A model generated the notes under the pieces. The model was not told the origin of the DNA. It did no database searches and worked only from the letters and a program-made list of their open reading frames with translations. Of a stretch of DNA of 64,000 nt, positions 42,874 through 52,802 are shown one piece after another. The translations under genes and the position numbers were made by a program. This stretch comes from Meira nashicola (taxonomy: Eukaryota; Basidiomycota; Exobasidiomycetes; Exobasidiales; Brachybasidiaceae): contig BCJU01000006.1 in assembly GCA_001600355.1 (NCBI GenBank), forward strand, positions 59,803 through 123,802, written 5' to 3'. Position 1 is the stretch's first letter, and the number at the start of each line of letters is the position of its first letter.

Positions 42874-44967
42874 ATGTTTGGCAGAGGTCTGGAAACGGTA
42901 AACACTAATTCAAAATCATCTTTTTCATCTTCAGTGAAAGCTGCTTGTCTGGAATGTCGACAAAGGAAAGTGACTTGCAAGATTGGAGAAAGTGCTCGTG
43001 CTTGTCAAAGATGCGAGAATTTTGGGATACAATGTAGATTTGAGCCAACAAATAAAAGAGGAAGAAAACAAAAAAATCAAACAATAAGTTCATCAACGGA
43101 AAAAAGAAATGAAAACATAAGTTATCCAGAAAGTTCGCCTTTACTTAAATTTTCATCTTCTTTCTTTCGAAATAGAAACATAGAAAAAGAACAAGTGTCT
43201 AATAATGAATTCGTAAAGTTTCAAGATATACTTACGAAACCTTTTCGAAGTTCGCTTTGGCGAACTTTGATGAGATACCAAGTTGAAAATGGACATAGAT
43301 TCATACTAATGTATTTTGGAGAAGGAAATAAAAGGAATGGAGCAACGCAAAGTATAAATGTTGAATCATCTGAAGATACCATCTCAAGTAGGATTGGAGA
43401 ATCACTTCATCATCCTACTTTAAGACAAGTCTTATGTCCTCTAACAGGCGATAAGACTATACTCGGTCGAATCATAGCTGATTTACCCCTTGTAGTACGT
43501 TTTGATATTTATCCTGATCCGCGAATTTTAGGAATAATCACGTCAGCGAGGTGCGAAGAACTATTGTTATATTACGATTCATACTTGAAGCCATGGGCAG
43601 GAGTAATCCCTTCTGCACAAGAATTATCAATAACTGGAACACGTTGGACTTCAACATTTCTACTTTCAACTGTTTTATATCTTGCTTCAAGATTTAGCAA
43701 TTCAATCATAAATTCACAAGAAGAGCAAGTTTTAGGAATGCATACACGTTCACTTGCAATACGTGCATTTGGATGTGCAGATCAAAGTTTAGAAACGTTA
43801 ACTGCTCTTCATCTTCTTACCGTTTGGAAAGCTCTTGATGATGGTTATTCTCAATTATATATAGGATATGCAGATCAAATTGCAAACATATCTAGGACAG
43901 GTGGAAGCAATGGAAGCCCTTTATCAGAAAAAGAAGCAAGAAATATACTACGAATTCAGTTATTTCATTATGTTCAAAGGAGTACATTTCAACTATTTTA
44001 CGTTCCTTTGATAAACGAAATAATGGATCAAGATGGTTTTATTTTACCTTTTCCGATTTCTTCACCTCCTCCTCCACCACTTTTAGCTTTAGAAAGATTT
44101 GCAGCTGGAAGTTCGACTTTATTATCGGATTGGCAACTTTGTGCAACTGTTGAGGGTCGTTCAATTCAAATTAAATATAGAGATTTACTCGAAAAACATA
44201 AACCAGGTCGATTTGGTAGATCACGTAATTTATCAGGAGAACAAATTGCACTTTTAGAGGCCTTTTTTTGCGAAATGGAAGCATGGGAATATCGTTGGCG
44301 TAGACGGCGATCTAGAATAAGTGAATCGAAAAGAAGTTCAAGAACTCCTGTTCAAGGAGAAGAAGATAAAGCAAAAACAGAAACAGAAAGATATTCATCA
44401 ACAACAATCGAAGATGATCAAGGTTGGATTAAATTTGAAATTTTGGGTAATAGCATTTGCTTACATATTTCTTCTCTCGCTTTTCGACAATGCATTGAAG
44501 TTTGGTTCGAAACATTTCCTCAAACTATCTTCCAATCAATCGAAAAAGCGTTGGCTGAAATGATTCAACGAACGTATCAAGCATGCATTGATAGCGCAAT
44601 TGGTCTGTTGGAAAGAATCGTTTCAATAAATCCTCTTTCTCTTGTCCATATGCCGGATACGGATTTCATCATGATCAATTATGCCGCAATGTTTGTCGTT
44701 TATTTGCTTTTATTACCTTCAGAAGTAGAAGATAATATTCAAAAACCATCCTTAAAACAATTGATTTCAAAAGAAGAATATCTGACAAATCTTCTCAGTG
44801 GATATACAACAAAATTTCGAGAATATTTGGGATTGATAAAAGTTGTAAAAGATGTTGTTGAACGTGCTTCGCAAACTCGGCCGCAATCTACTTGTTGCTT
44901 TTTAAGCTCCGAACAATTTAAAAGCCTCGTCGCTTTATTTGAAGCAACAATTCAAAGCCCGACATGA
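42874..44967 (+). CDS. Zn2Cys6 transcription factor, intronless
   Basis: A 697-residue regulator in a single exon. Cluster: C25, C28, C35, C44, C47 and C54 in ACLECRQRKVTCKIGESARAC, with a basic tail NKRGRKQKNQ that probably helps DNA contact or nuclear import. The middle homology region includes LVVRFDIYPDPRILGIITSA, CEELLLYYDSYLKPWAG, and SSTVLYLASRF-type STFLLSTVLYLASRFSN, followed by SLETLTALHLLTVWKALDDG. A charged linker (SRISESKRSSRTPVQGEEDK, about 485-510) splits the region. Unlike the other regulators here it has no intron. Target genes are unknown; the nearest neighbours are small hypothetical genes. Confidence 0.9.
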   Translation: MFGRGLETVNTNSKSSFSSSVKAACLECRQRKVTCKIGESARACQRCENFGIQCRFEPTNKRGRKQKNQTISSSTEKRNENISYPESSPLLKFSSSFFRNRNIEKEQVSNNEFVKFQDILTKPFRSSLWRTLMRYQVENGHRFILMYFGEGNKRNGATQSINVESSEDTISSRIGESLHHPTLRQVLCPLTGDKTILGRIIADLPLVVRFDIYPDPRILGIITSARCEELLLYYDSYLKPWAGVIPSAQELSITGTRWTSTFLLSTVLYLASRFSNSIINSQEEQVLGMHTRSLAIRAFGCADQSLETLTALHLLTVWKALDDGYSQLYIGYADQIANISRTGGSNGSPLSEKEARNILRIQLFHYVQRSTFQLFYVPLINEIMDQDGFILPFPISSPPPPPLLALERFAAGSSTLLSDWQLCATVEGRSIQIKYRDLLEKHKPGRFGRSRNLSGEQIALLEAFFCEMEAWEYRWRRRRSRISESKRSSRTPVQGEEDKAKTETERYSSTTIEDDQGWIKFEILGNSICLHISSLAFRQCIEVWFETFPQTIFQSIEKALAEMIQRTYQACIDSAIGLLERIVSINPLSLVHMPDTDFIMINYAAMFVVYLLLLPSEVEDNIQKPSLKQLISKEEYLTNLLSGYTTKFREYLGLIKVVKDVVERASQTRPQSTCCFLSSEQFKSLVALFEATIQSPT

Positions 44968-45418
44968 GAAAATGCCTAACTATTTGTAGTTTTATTATAA
45001 ACACTTTGTTTCTTTTAAGAAACTATAGACAGCTTGCCTGTCTGTAAATTTGAAAAAGACATCTTTTTGAATAAATATGCGCGTAATAATTTTCGATAGG
45101 TTTTGTTTACATACCAATTAAGAATCAAACTTTAGAATTTTCTTTGGCCGTCTCTTTTTTATTCAACCGACGCGATTCTGGAGAATTGGAATTGTTGATT
45201 TATGTAGATGTCTCACCGGATGAATTCAAAACCCTTAAAAGATTGAAAAGCACCTGCTTCTCATAAAAAGTATCTTATTAAAAGATAAGCATTAGGTAAT
45301 ATCTTAATTTATTGCAACATACGTTCTTTCCTTTTTTCGATCACTAATGAGATAAGGTATATAAAGCAAAGATGAATCTATACAGGTATATATATCCGGT
45401 AAGAAAGGTCCGAATATA
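44968..45418. other. Intergenic, possible orphan exon
   Basis: Between about 45096 and 45272 the plus strand is open and reads VYIPIKNQTLEFSLAVSFLF, then RRDSGELELLIYVDVSPDEF, without an ATG. It is coding-like but unassigned; it may be an exon or relic. Confidence 0.3.
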
Positions 45419-45673
45419 ATGACCATAAGCGAAAAAGCGAGAATCAAATCTGAAGGCGAACCGAGTCTTCGAGATTCAAGTACGAGAAATATTGAAGTAC
45501 TTTTACTGGATGATATTATCTTTCTAACGGATCATGCTCGAAGCGCTTTTATAGTGGGAGAATATAAACTCAGTGGATTTTACCTTTATCAAGCCCAAAG
45601 TACTTTACAGAGGATCAAAGATCTAGATACTTATAAGCATGCTATAAATTCAATACAAAATCGTACGTCATAG
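45419..45673 (+). CDS. Hypothetical small protein
   Basis: An 84-residue protein with a genuine ATG. Charged N-terminus, then LLLDDIIFLTDHARSAFIVGEYKL and an amphipathic helical tail (YLYQAQSTLQRIKDLDTYKHAI). No signal peptide, cysteines or recognised domain. The composition is protein-like and the upstream sequence has a TATATATCC element near 45390, so it is probably real but unassigned. Confidence 0.45.
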   Translation: MTISEKARIKSEGEPSLRDSSTRNIEVLLLDDIIFLTDHARSAFIVGEYKLSGFYLYQAQSTLQRIKDLDTYKHAINSIQNRTS

Positions 45674-45871
45674 CTAAAGTAAACTTTCTACAAAAATTTT
45701 GGGACCGCGGAAGGAAGAATTATGATCATCGCAAACTCGTAATTTCGATGCTGATACGTAAATATTAGTATTCGTGTAGAGCATACTGTTCGGGTATAGA
45801 AGTAATTACATTGAAGGAATAGAAATAGGACGTGTAAAGTATGATACATGAGATAGGTGAAACAAGAAGTA

Positions 45872-46693
45872 TTATTCTGCTCTACATAGAAAACTGTTAT
45901 AGTGTGAGCAAGTGAAACAATCTCGATGGAAAAAAGCACTATATTTCCCATTCCTACACCGAACACCACCCTGTAAAATTCTTTTATCACAATCACGACA
46001 ATATAGAATACCATCGTGATAGGAACAAGACTGATTTAGATCGGTAGAATCGGAAGTGAATAAATCGCACGATATTCTTTGTTTTTGCTTTATTTCTTTC
46101 GATTTTATTTCTGATTCAGCCAGATGGAGTATAACACTTGCTGCTTCTACCACTTGTCGCTTACGATGCTGAACATACGTTTTACTTGAATATGGCTCTG
46201 TATGGCTACTGTTATCGTTTACGTTCTCCTCTTGTGCTTTAATGTCTGAATAAATATCGTTTTCTATAAAAACAGAATGCTGTTCGTAAGAAGAACTTAC
46301 ATAGTGGTTTCTATATTCTCTTAAATTGAATGTTGGAGATGGTGGGATAAGTTTGATCGAGAGAGGTGGATAGTTGTTGTGAATATAACTTTTGACTTGA
46401 TCTATTTCTCGGCTTGTATATAAATCAAAAATTTCACCAGCTTCTTTATCTTTGCTGTTGTATAGATTCCTGTCATAAATATGAGATTCTTCTGTACGAG
46501 ACTGGTTGAGTATATCAGAATATAATTGTTCGAGAACGATTTGCTTTCTCGTCTCCCTTTGAGCCATTATGTGACGTCTTTTTATAGGGCACGGTAAGTT
46601 ATCCTCCGACATAAGATTCCAGACTACTAAGTAGAAGTCTTTGTAATTTATCAGATCTATAAGAATAAGAATTGTCGACGATGATGATGACAT
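45872..46693 (-). CDS. Protein ending in an incomplete LIM-like zinc finger
   Basis: From the ATG at 46693, 273 residues. The N-terminus is Ser-rich and then hydrophobic (STILILIDLINYKDFYLVVW); the middle is polar and probably disordered (SKDKEAGEIFDLYTSREIDQ, TEPYSSKTYVQHRKRQVVEA). The last 45 residues contain YCRDC-X20-HRDCFTC, which fits the first half of a LIM domain (C-X2-C-X16-23-H-X2-C-X2-C). Where the next Cys is expected there is Tyr (CSHYNSF), and translation stops ten residues later, so the second zinc-binding half is missing. Either the gene has an unrecognised downstream exon, or it is truncated. LIM domains mediate cytoskeletal and signalling contacts. Confidence 0.5.
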   Translation of the reverse strand: MSSSSSTILILIDLINYKDFYLVVWNLMSEDNLPCPIKRRHIMAQRETRKQIVLEQLYSDILNQSRTEESHIYDRNLYNSKDKEAGEIFDLYTSREIDQVKSYIHNNYPPLSIKLIPPSPTFNLREYRNHYVSSSYEQHSVFIENDIYSDIKAQEENVNDNSSHTEPYSSKTYVQHRKRQVVEAASVILHLAESEIKSKEIKQKQRISCDLFTSDSTDLNQSCSYHDGILYCRDCDKRILQGGVRCRNGKYSAFFHRDCFTCSHYNSFLCRAE

Positions 46694-47365
46694 GTTAAAA
46701 AAATGAAGGGACAATCAATCTCAGAACGTATACGAAGGATAAAATCCAATCTCCTCCTTCGTCTTTAAACTATTAACATACAAGAACCGAAAGGTCTTCG
46801 GGGTTATACAGATAGCTATACTTGACAATCGAAGTACATATTCTTTTTCAATACAGCCACACAAATACATGCATAATATCCCTATCGATAAGGAAGTATT
46901 ACCAAATAAAAATATGAAATTTTTAGTTCACTAGATAGAATGTTCTTGAAACTCATACTGCAGATCAATTTAGCGGTGTGTGAATTCTAGAAAGCGCTGC
47001 GCAGCGCAGAGCAGAGCAAGCATTGTAAAATGATTCTTTGTATATTTAGCGTATGATTTGGTTTTTGCTTTGTAAACATGGCTTTATAGCCGGTCGTTGG
47101 CCGGGATATTCTTTGATTTGGGTAGAGGCTTCTCTCACGTGGTGTTAAAGAGATCCTGCATTCTCAAAGCAGCATTCAGGAATGCTAGTGGTGCCAGGGC
47201 CATATGGAGTCCATCTAAAAGCAGACTCCGCCATACTCCAACATCGCTGTACTTTGAACGGACAACAAGAAGAATTTACTAAAGACTTTGATGCTCATCA
47301 CTTTTGCTTCAATTTGCTTGTCTTTCGTCAAATAAGTTGATTTTTTAATTTTTCGGTTGATACAG
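46694..47365. other. Intergenic with palindromic element
   Basis: Contains the GC-rich palindrome at 46994. A patch at 47090-47280 has higher GC and stop-interrupted reading on both strands. No gene is supported. Confidence 0.45.
46994..47015. repeat. GC-rich palindromic element, copy 2
   Basis: GCGCTGCGCAGCGC palindrome overlapping CGCAGAGCAGA, the same two-part arrangement as at 29653-29682. Confidence 0.75.
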
Positions 47366-47710
47366 TCATGTCTCGTAAATACAACAAGGCCCACGACACC
47401 AACTTTTACGTCTAGGAATCCAATATGGAACTTTGCACATCATTCGTAGATTAGATTCAAAAGGAATCTCCTTGGTAAATGTTTGCGCTAATATTTTTGC
47501 GTTATAGATATCAAATATATTGATAACAATTAAACCTACAGAAATGGCGAAAAGAAATGCGATTGTTATATCTCTAACATTACCTCTCCGTCTTGGTTGT
47601 CGCATAAAGGTTATAAACACGATTAAGGATAGGCTAGTTGATATCCATGATCCATCCCAAAGCTTTTCTTCTGCTAAAAGACGCAGCATATTTTCTTGTT
47701 CTTCTGTCAT
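47366..47710 (-). CDS. Small membrane protein, hypothetical
   Basis: From the ATG at 47710, 114 residues. MTEEQENMLRLLAEEKLWDG precedes two hydrophobic segments, WISTSLSLIVFITFM and DITIAFLFAISVGLIVINIF, separated by an arginine-rich loop (RQPRRRGNVR). By the positive-inside rule that loop would be cytosolic. The C-terminus has several cysteines. A GTAAAAG donor-like sequence lies near the end, so the protein could be the first exon of a longer membrane protein. No family is recognised. Confidence 0.45.
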   Translation of the reverse strand: MTEEQENMLRLLAEEKLWDGSWISTSLSLIVFITFMRQPRRRGNVRDITIAFLFAISVGLIVINIFDIYNAKILAQTFTKEIPFESNLRMMCKVPYWIPRRKSWCRGPCCIYET

Positions 47711-48089
47711 TCTAAAATAGATAATCCAGAGCTTTCTAGAAGTCTTGCTTTTGAACTTGTTATTCTTGCTATTTTTATTTATCAAGGAAGGAGGACCCGT
47801 TCTCTGATCGTAGGGAACATCAGAACCACGCGTTTACATTTGTAGGTAGGTGGGCGAGATAGTCAGTCCACACTAACTCTGCATAAAAATCTCTCGGCTA
47901 CTCGGCGAATAGCGCGTACAGCCTTTTGCCTAAAAAGTTTCTTGGTATCGGGAGGGATGACTTTGTTTAACAGTTTGATATTGTATAGAAGATTAGCTAG
48001 CTTAGCAAGATCTTTTAAAAACCAACCAACAATTAAAGCTGTTTAAGTTAATTATATGCTAAGACCGAATAAATTGACGTGTATATGAA
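47711..48089. other. Intergenic, 380 bp
   Basis: Nothing recognisable. Confidence 0.4.
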
Positions 48090-50018
48090 TTACAAAGCAG
48101 CCAAACAACCACCATCTGATCCTGCAGTCTCACAAGCAATTGCAGAAAATCCACCATTACTCTTGATGTGTAAGTTAATAGTTGAAGTACTAGTGACATC
48201 AGTAACAGTTGTACGAATGATACCGGTTCGATCATTATCATCGTCATTGGAATCGCTAACGATATCTAAAATGAATGATTTGTCGTTCGAGAGTATTGTA
48301 GGTTGGAATTCAAATGTTTGTGCGTCACCATTAATTACTCCACCGAAATAATAACGATCAGAAGGTTGATTATAACGACCAACGGCAAAAGTTTTACCTG
48401 GATAAGAATTAGGTAAAACTGTACTTGCTTGCCAAATTGAAGGAAGTCCTTTATAAAAACGAGCAGCAAGATTATAACTTCTAATCACTTCAGGCGTTTC
48501 ACCAATATGTTGCCAAGCAGATTCGAAAGCGATAGATTTACCAAGTCCACAACCTACAGAACATTGAGCTGATTGCTGTTGTTGTTGTTGAGAACCAGTA
48601 TCACCTCCTGAAACAGTATAAAGAGAAGGAGTGAAATCCATGCTACCTAACAAATTTCTTGTAAATGGAATGACTGTTTGACGAAATGCATTTCCTCCAT
48701 TCTCATCACCACGAATAGCTTCTTGTGATAAAAGATGAGGCCAAGTACGTTGATTGCCACGTGGAGGAGGGGTACCGTGAAAATTGACCATTAATTTAGC
48801 TTGAGCAGTTTGAGATAAAATATAAGTTTGTTGATCATGAATAGCTTGAACGTCAGATAAGAAAAAGTCAATTTTTACACCTTTAACGCCCCACTTGTTC
48901 AAATTGGCGATATTGCTGGCTACCGCATCTGTTGAATTCCATTGATTGGCAGGGTACCATAAAAGGATATCAACACCTTTATTATTAGCATAACGAACTA
49001 AGTCGGGAACCCAGGCTTCATCCCAACCTTCATCAACCAAAGTATAAGGCCATTGTAATTCAGCAGCAAGATCAACGTATTCCATCTGTCTAGTTTCGTT
49101 TGATGGAGAATTATGCTCAGGTAGCCATGACCAAGATACAGTTCCAGGTTTGATCCAGCTTAGATCGGTTATATTGGTTGAAGGTAAATTGTCTGCGTCA
49201 AAAGTTGTTCGGTATAAGTTTGTAAGATCAGCCACAACTGCAATTCGCCAAGGTGAAGAAACACTGCCATCAACTTTTACACTTCCTCCTTCGGCAAAAT
49301 TAAATTGATAAGCCAAAGAACCAGAACTATGAGTAAGTTGAGAGCCTTGAAATGATCCATCCATAGCTGATTCTTCAAGTAAAATCCATTGATTAGCAAC
49401 GGCAGAATTTGCATCAACAAGATAAGGCATCATAACATTCTTTGAACCTTGTAAACCTGTCTCTGCATCACTCTGTTCCCATTCTCCTTCATAAGAAGTA
49501 TTTTCAGGATCGTTCATTAAGAAAGAAGCACCATTTTTAGCAAAAGTCCAAGTTGAACTTTCACTGTTTATGGTATATTGACCTTCTGGAAATCCAACAC
49601 GGAAAGCACAACCATCAATTCCTACTCGAATATCTACTGAGCTAGATTGACCGTTTGACGTTTTACAGTTAAATGTTTGTGTTTGATATGGAGCGTAATG
49701 GGATTGACTTCTACCTCCAGAAGTGTTATAAGATTCAACTGTATATGTTTGATCTTGAGCCGTGCAAGAATTGAACTCAGGTCCAACATCTCCATTAGAA
49801 GTTGAAAATCCAATATTAGAAGCACTTATTACTGTAACTTCATTTGCTTGACAATCAAAGCTAAATGCGCCATTTGAATTTTGTGTGACTAATGCTCTAA
49901 TTGGTCGATCATTTAAAGCAACAGTCCATGAACGATCTTGACGAGAAATTAGAGCAGCAGAAGTGCTAGTGGAAGTCAAAATGGCCAACGTAATGAAGCA
50001 AGCAAGATTGAACAACAT
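48090..50018 (-). CDS. Secreted glycoside hydrolase family 97 enzyme
   Basis: A 642-residue intronless protein with a signal peptide (MLFNLACFITLAILTSTSTS). The N-terminal beta-sandwich (about 30-290) carries LNDRPIRALVTQNSNGAFSF. The catalytic barrel follows with KPGTVSWSWLPEH, QMEYVDLAAELQWPYTLVDE and GWDEAW, LLWYPANQW, NKWGVKGVKIDFFLSD, KLMVNFHGTPPPRGNQRTWP and SQEAIRGDENGG. These are GH97 signatures. The Asp in VKIDFF (D384) matches the nucleophile of retaining members such as Bacteroides alpha-galactosidase, and E433 lies where the acid catalyst is expected; the inverting SusB-type base residues seem not to be used. Substrate: alpha-galactoside or alpha-glucoside, undecided. GH97 is overwhelmingly bacterial, so a fungal copy suggests old horizontal acquisition. 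Confidence 0.9.
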   Translation of the reverse strand: MLFNLACFITLAILTSTSTSAALISRQDRSWTVALNDRPIRALVTQNSNGAFSFDCQANEVTVISASNIGFSTSNGDVGPEFNSCTAQDQTYTVESYNTSGGRSQSHYAPYQTQTFNCKTSNGQSSSVDIRVGIDGCAFRVGFPEGQYTINSESSTWTFAKNGASFLMNDPENTSYEGEWEQSDAETGLQGSKNVMMPYLVDANSAVANQWILLEESAMDGSFQGSQLTHSSGSLAYQFNFAEGGSVKVDGSVSSPWRIAVVADLTNLYRTTFDADNLPSTNITDLSWIKPGTVSWSWLPEHNSPSNETRQMEYVDLAAELQWPYTLVDEGWDEAWVPDLVRYANNKGVDILLWYPANQWNSTDAVASNIANLNKWGVKGVKIDFFLSDVQAIHDQQTYILSQTAQAKLMVNFHGTPPPRGNQRTWPHLLSQEAIRGDENGGNAFRQTVIPFTRNLLGSMDFTPSLYTVSGGDTGSQQQQQQSAQCSVGCGLGKSIAFESAWQHIGETPEVIRSYNLAARFYKGLPSIWQASTVLPNSYPGKTFAVGRYNQPSDRYYFGGVINGDAQTFEFQPTILSNDKSFILDIVSDSNDDDNDRTGIIRTTVTDVTSTSTINLHIKSNGGFSAIACETAGSDGGCLAAL

Positions 50019-51454
50019 TTTCCGTTAAATTCGATAAAGAGAGGATGAATGGATGTGGATGGCAACAGATTGATTTGAACTCTTCTACCATGTTTATTTT
50101 ATACCCTTTCACATCGGGGTTGTCATCGGAGATCTCCTTTCTTTTTTTTTTTGATGAACAAACAAATAAAAAGAACAATTTAAAAATGGCTTTTCCTTTA
50201 GTGCCTAGTCTTTGATTTGCGCTAAGAGAAGTTGATCATAGAAGCAACGTTTACCCAACAGAATTACTGCTTAGCCTTTGCATAATGCATTAGCGTATAA
50301 AAATCGGAAATCTAAATGTTTACCGAAGCGCTGAAGGAGTAATGACAAGAACTTCCTCTTGATCTTGCAACAGGTTCAAGATAGTCCAAAAACATGCAGA
50401 AAGCTATTACATGTACATACATACACAAATTGGAATGTATCTTGTTCCATGGATCGGTACTACGATAGTTCCACGGATGACACAAGGAAAAGTTCTACTA
50501 AGAGTTCCTGCTGCTACTATTCATCAACACCTTGATGAAGATGAAGTCACATTAATATTTTATATACTTGTGGATGATTATTTTGTTCGATCAATTGAAA
50601 CGCAGTATAATGATCTATTTAGCCTTAAGAGTTAATTATAGGTCGATTCGACATAACTTGTCAAGCTTCTTTTCTCAACATTCTGGCATTCGTCGAATGG
50701 CACATCAAGTATAGAGTTTATATCGATATGCGCAACTCTACCGGTAGACCTATCCTCGCGTCCTCTATTGTCCGTAAGGGAGATTGGCGATACAGGTAAG
50801 GTGGTCGAAGCTAATAAAGAAATCAGGCACCAGGACAGACATAGCCTTGTGATTGAAGAAGCAAAAGAGAGATTTGTTGAAACATAAGGTATTATTTTAG
50901 TTGTACATATTCATATTTGTAATGAAATTAGGGCGGTCGATTTCTAAGAATTGTTTCCCGAATATTTTAGAGAAGAATTTATCAATTACATGCTTAAAAT
51001 CTCTACAACGGAAACGCGCCTAACGTCATTTGGTTTACATATAAGTGAAACCTTTTGTGAAATAGAACTTCAATTATAAACGTTCACGTTTCAAATTAGT
51101 TTTGAAATAAAAACGATCACATGCACTCAAAAGCAAGCCGGTTAAGTTGGTTTATGTGAAAGCTGAAGAATGAATCAAATTTCTGCCGCTATCCGCTTGT
51201 GCATATCAAGTCCGATTTTCTCGGACTTCTCATACTTTCAAACGTAGTCGCGCCTTCTTCAGCCTAAAAGAATCAATATAAATTAATCGGGGTAGTTTGA
51301 CCTGGAATTGCAGGGGGACATTGATATAAAAGCGTACTATGATCCAAGATGAGCCTTATAGCATATATCAAAACAAGTCGCATAAGGTATCCTCTGTTCT
51401 GAAAAAAAAATTGTATCAAAGTCTTCCTCTTAAACCATCTATCATTTTAACGCA
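50019..51454. other. Intergenic, 1.4 kb
   Basis: GH97 promoter and the hydrolase upstream region. An ORF at 50411-50635 (74 residues, real ATG, VPWIGTTIVPRMTQGKVLLR) has no recognised domain and is left uncalled. Confidence 0.4.
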
Positions 51455-52318
51455 ATGGTTTCTCAGTACGATGAAATTCCAATAAAACGTATCGATACGG
51501 GACTTGGCCAACTTGCGATTCGTCATTATATAGTCTTAAAAGAAAATCCAACGATATTATTTTGGCATAGTCTTGCATTAGACTCAAAAATGTGGTCTGA
51601 ACAATTTTTAGCTTTCAAAGAAGATTTTTCTATGGTTTTTATCGATGCACCTGGGCATGGAGATAGTGAAGATTTAAATGGTCAATTTAGCCTTTCAGAT
51701 TGTGCTGATTCAGTTATAACTATAATGGATCATTTGAGCGTTTCCGTTTGTGTTATCATCGGCTGTAGTTGGGGTGGAATGATTGCAGCCGTTTTGCCTA
51801 CACTCTATCCGAATCGATGCATAGGTTCCGTGGCAATGAATTGCACGATTCGAGAAGCAACGAAGATTGAAAATATTCAATTACGCTGTGTATCTGCTTA
51901 TTCCAACCTTTTAAGCAAAAAACTCGATTGGCTATCAGTGCAATTAACGTTGTATTTATTAGGATCTTCCCGTCTATCAGAATCGAAAGAAAAGCAAGAA
52001 GAACTTTTACGTATGGTGATCAAAAATCGCCCCAAGTCGCTTAGCTGGGCAGCGTATAGTATAGCAAGCCGTACAGGATATTTGTCAATACTTAAACAAG
52101 TAAACTCTCCTATCTTGTTTATTGTAGGTGATCAGGACAGAGAGTATACGCTAAATCAGGTTCGAGAATCATCTCTTGCTGCAAAATATGGAGAATTCCA
52201 ATGTATAAAACAAAGTGGCCACATTTCTGCTTTTGATAGCCCAGAAGAGACCAATATACTATTAACGAATTTTTTCAAGAAACACAATTTGGTCAAGATG
52301 AAAACAGACAAAAACTAG
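51455..52318 (+). CDS. Alpha/beta hydrolase, enol-lactonase-like
   Basis: A 287-residue single-exon alpha/beta hydrolase. LFWHSLALDSKMWSEQ supplies the His-Ser oxyanion region in place of HG, APGHGDSE is the conserved strand-4 loop, the nucleophile is S105 in GCSWGG, the acid is in VGDQDREYT and the catalytic His in QSGHISAFDSPEE. The overall pattern is that of 3-oxoadipate enol-lactonase/bromoperoxidase-like hydrolases. It has no signal peptide and is probably cytosolic; the tail is Lys-rich (FFKKHNLVKMKTDKN). The substrate is unknown. Confidence 0.88.
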   Translation: MVSQYDEIPIKRIDTGLGQLAIRHYIVLKENPTILFWHSLALDSKMWSEQFLAFKEDFSMVFIDAPGHGDSEDLNGQFSLSDCADSVITIMDHLSVSVCVIIGCSWGGMIAAVLPTLYPNRCIGSVAMNCTIREATKIENIQLRCVSAYSNLLSKKLDWLSVQLTLYLLGSSRLSESKEKQEELLRMVIKNRPKSLSWAAYSIASRTGYLSILKQVNSPILFIVGDQDREYTLNQVRESSLAAKYGEFQCIKQSGHISAFDSPEETNILLTNFFKKHNLVKMKTDKN

Positions 52319-52802
52319 CAAATTGTTATTGCAATTTTTAAATGTATAGACAAATATACTTTAAATTATGTATTATACATTTTTTTCTCTCCAGAATAGC
52401 TTGAATAGGATTAGATGTTTCTTTTTTAAAAAAAAATTGTCAATTTGAATGCGACAATATTCATCCAATACTTTTAGTGTAAAAGATCCGCTCGCTTCCT
52501 CTTTAGTCATTTTACTTTGCATTATAGAAATACAAACGTACGCGTGCTTTAGACTGTTTAGATTATGGGGTATGGATAATCTCTCATTAGGTGTTGTCCG
52601 ATTTTTTCGGGAAAGCGAAAATATTGGCCGCAACTTTTTCCGTTCCGGCAAATATAGAGCATTTGCCGATATCTCGTTTAAGTTAAAGATGTAAGACAAT
52701 CTTAAACTATATAAGTAGCTGAAATAGTAAAGCTTACTTGTGATTCAGGGATCATATTTCTTCTTACGGCATACCAACAACACAAGTAGGAATATTTCCA
52801 TT
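52319..52802. other. Intergenic, 480 bp
   Basis: Overlapping ORFs on both strands (52373-52699 minus and 52449-52694 plus) have no recognisable domain. Nothing is called. Confidence 0.4.

Noticed and set aside
45096..45272. Open stretch SLAVSFLFNRRDSGELELLI
   Set aside because: It has no ATG and no clear splice partners; it is recorded as a possible orphan exon only.
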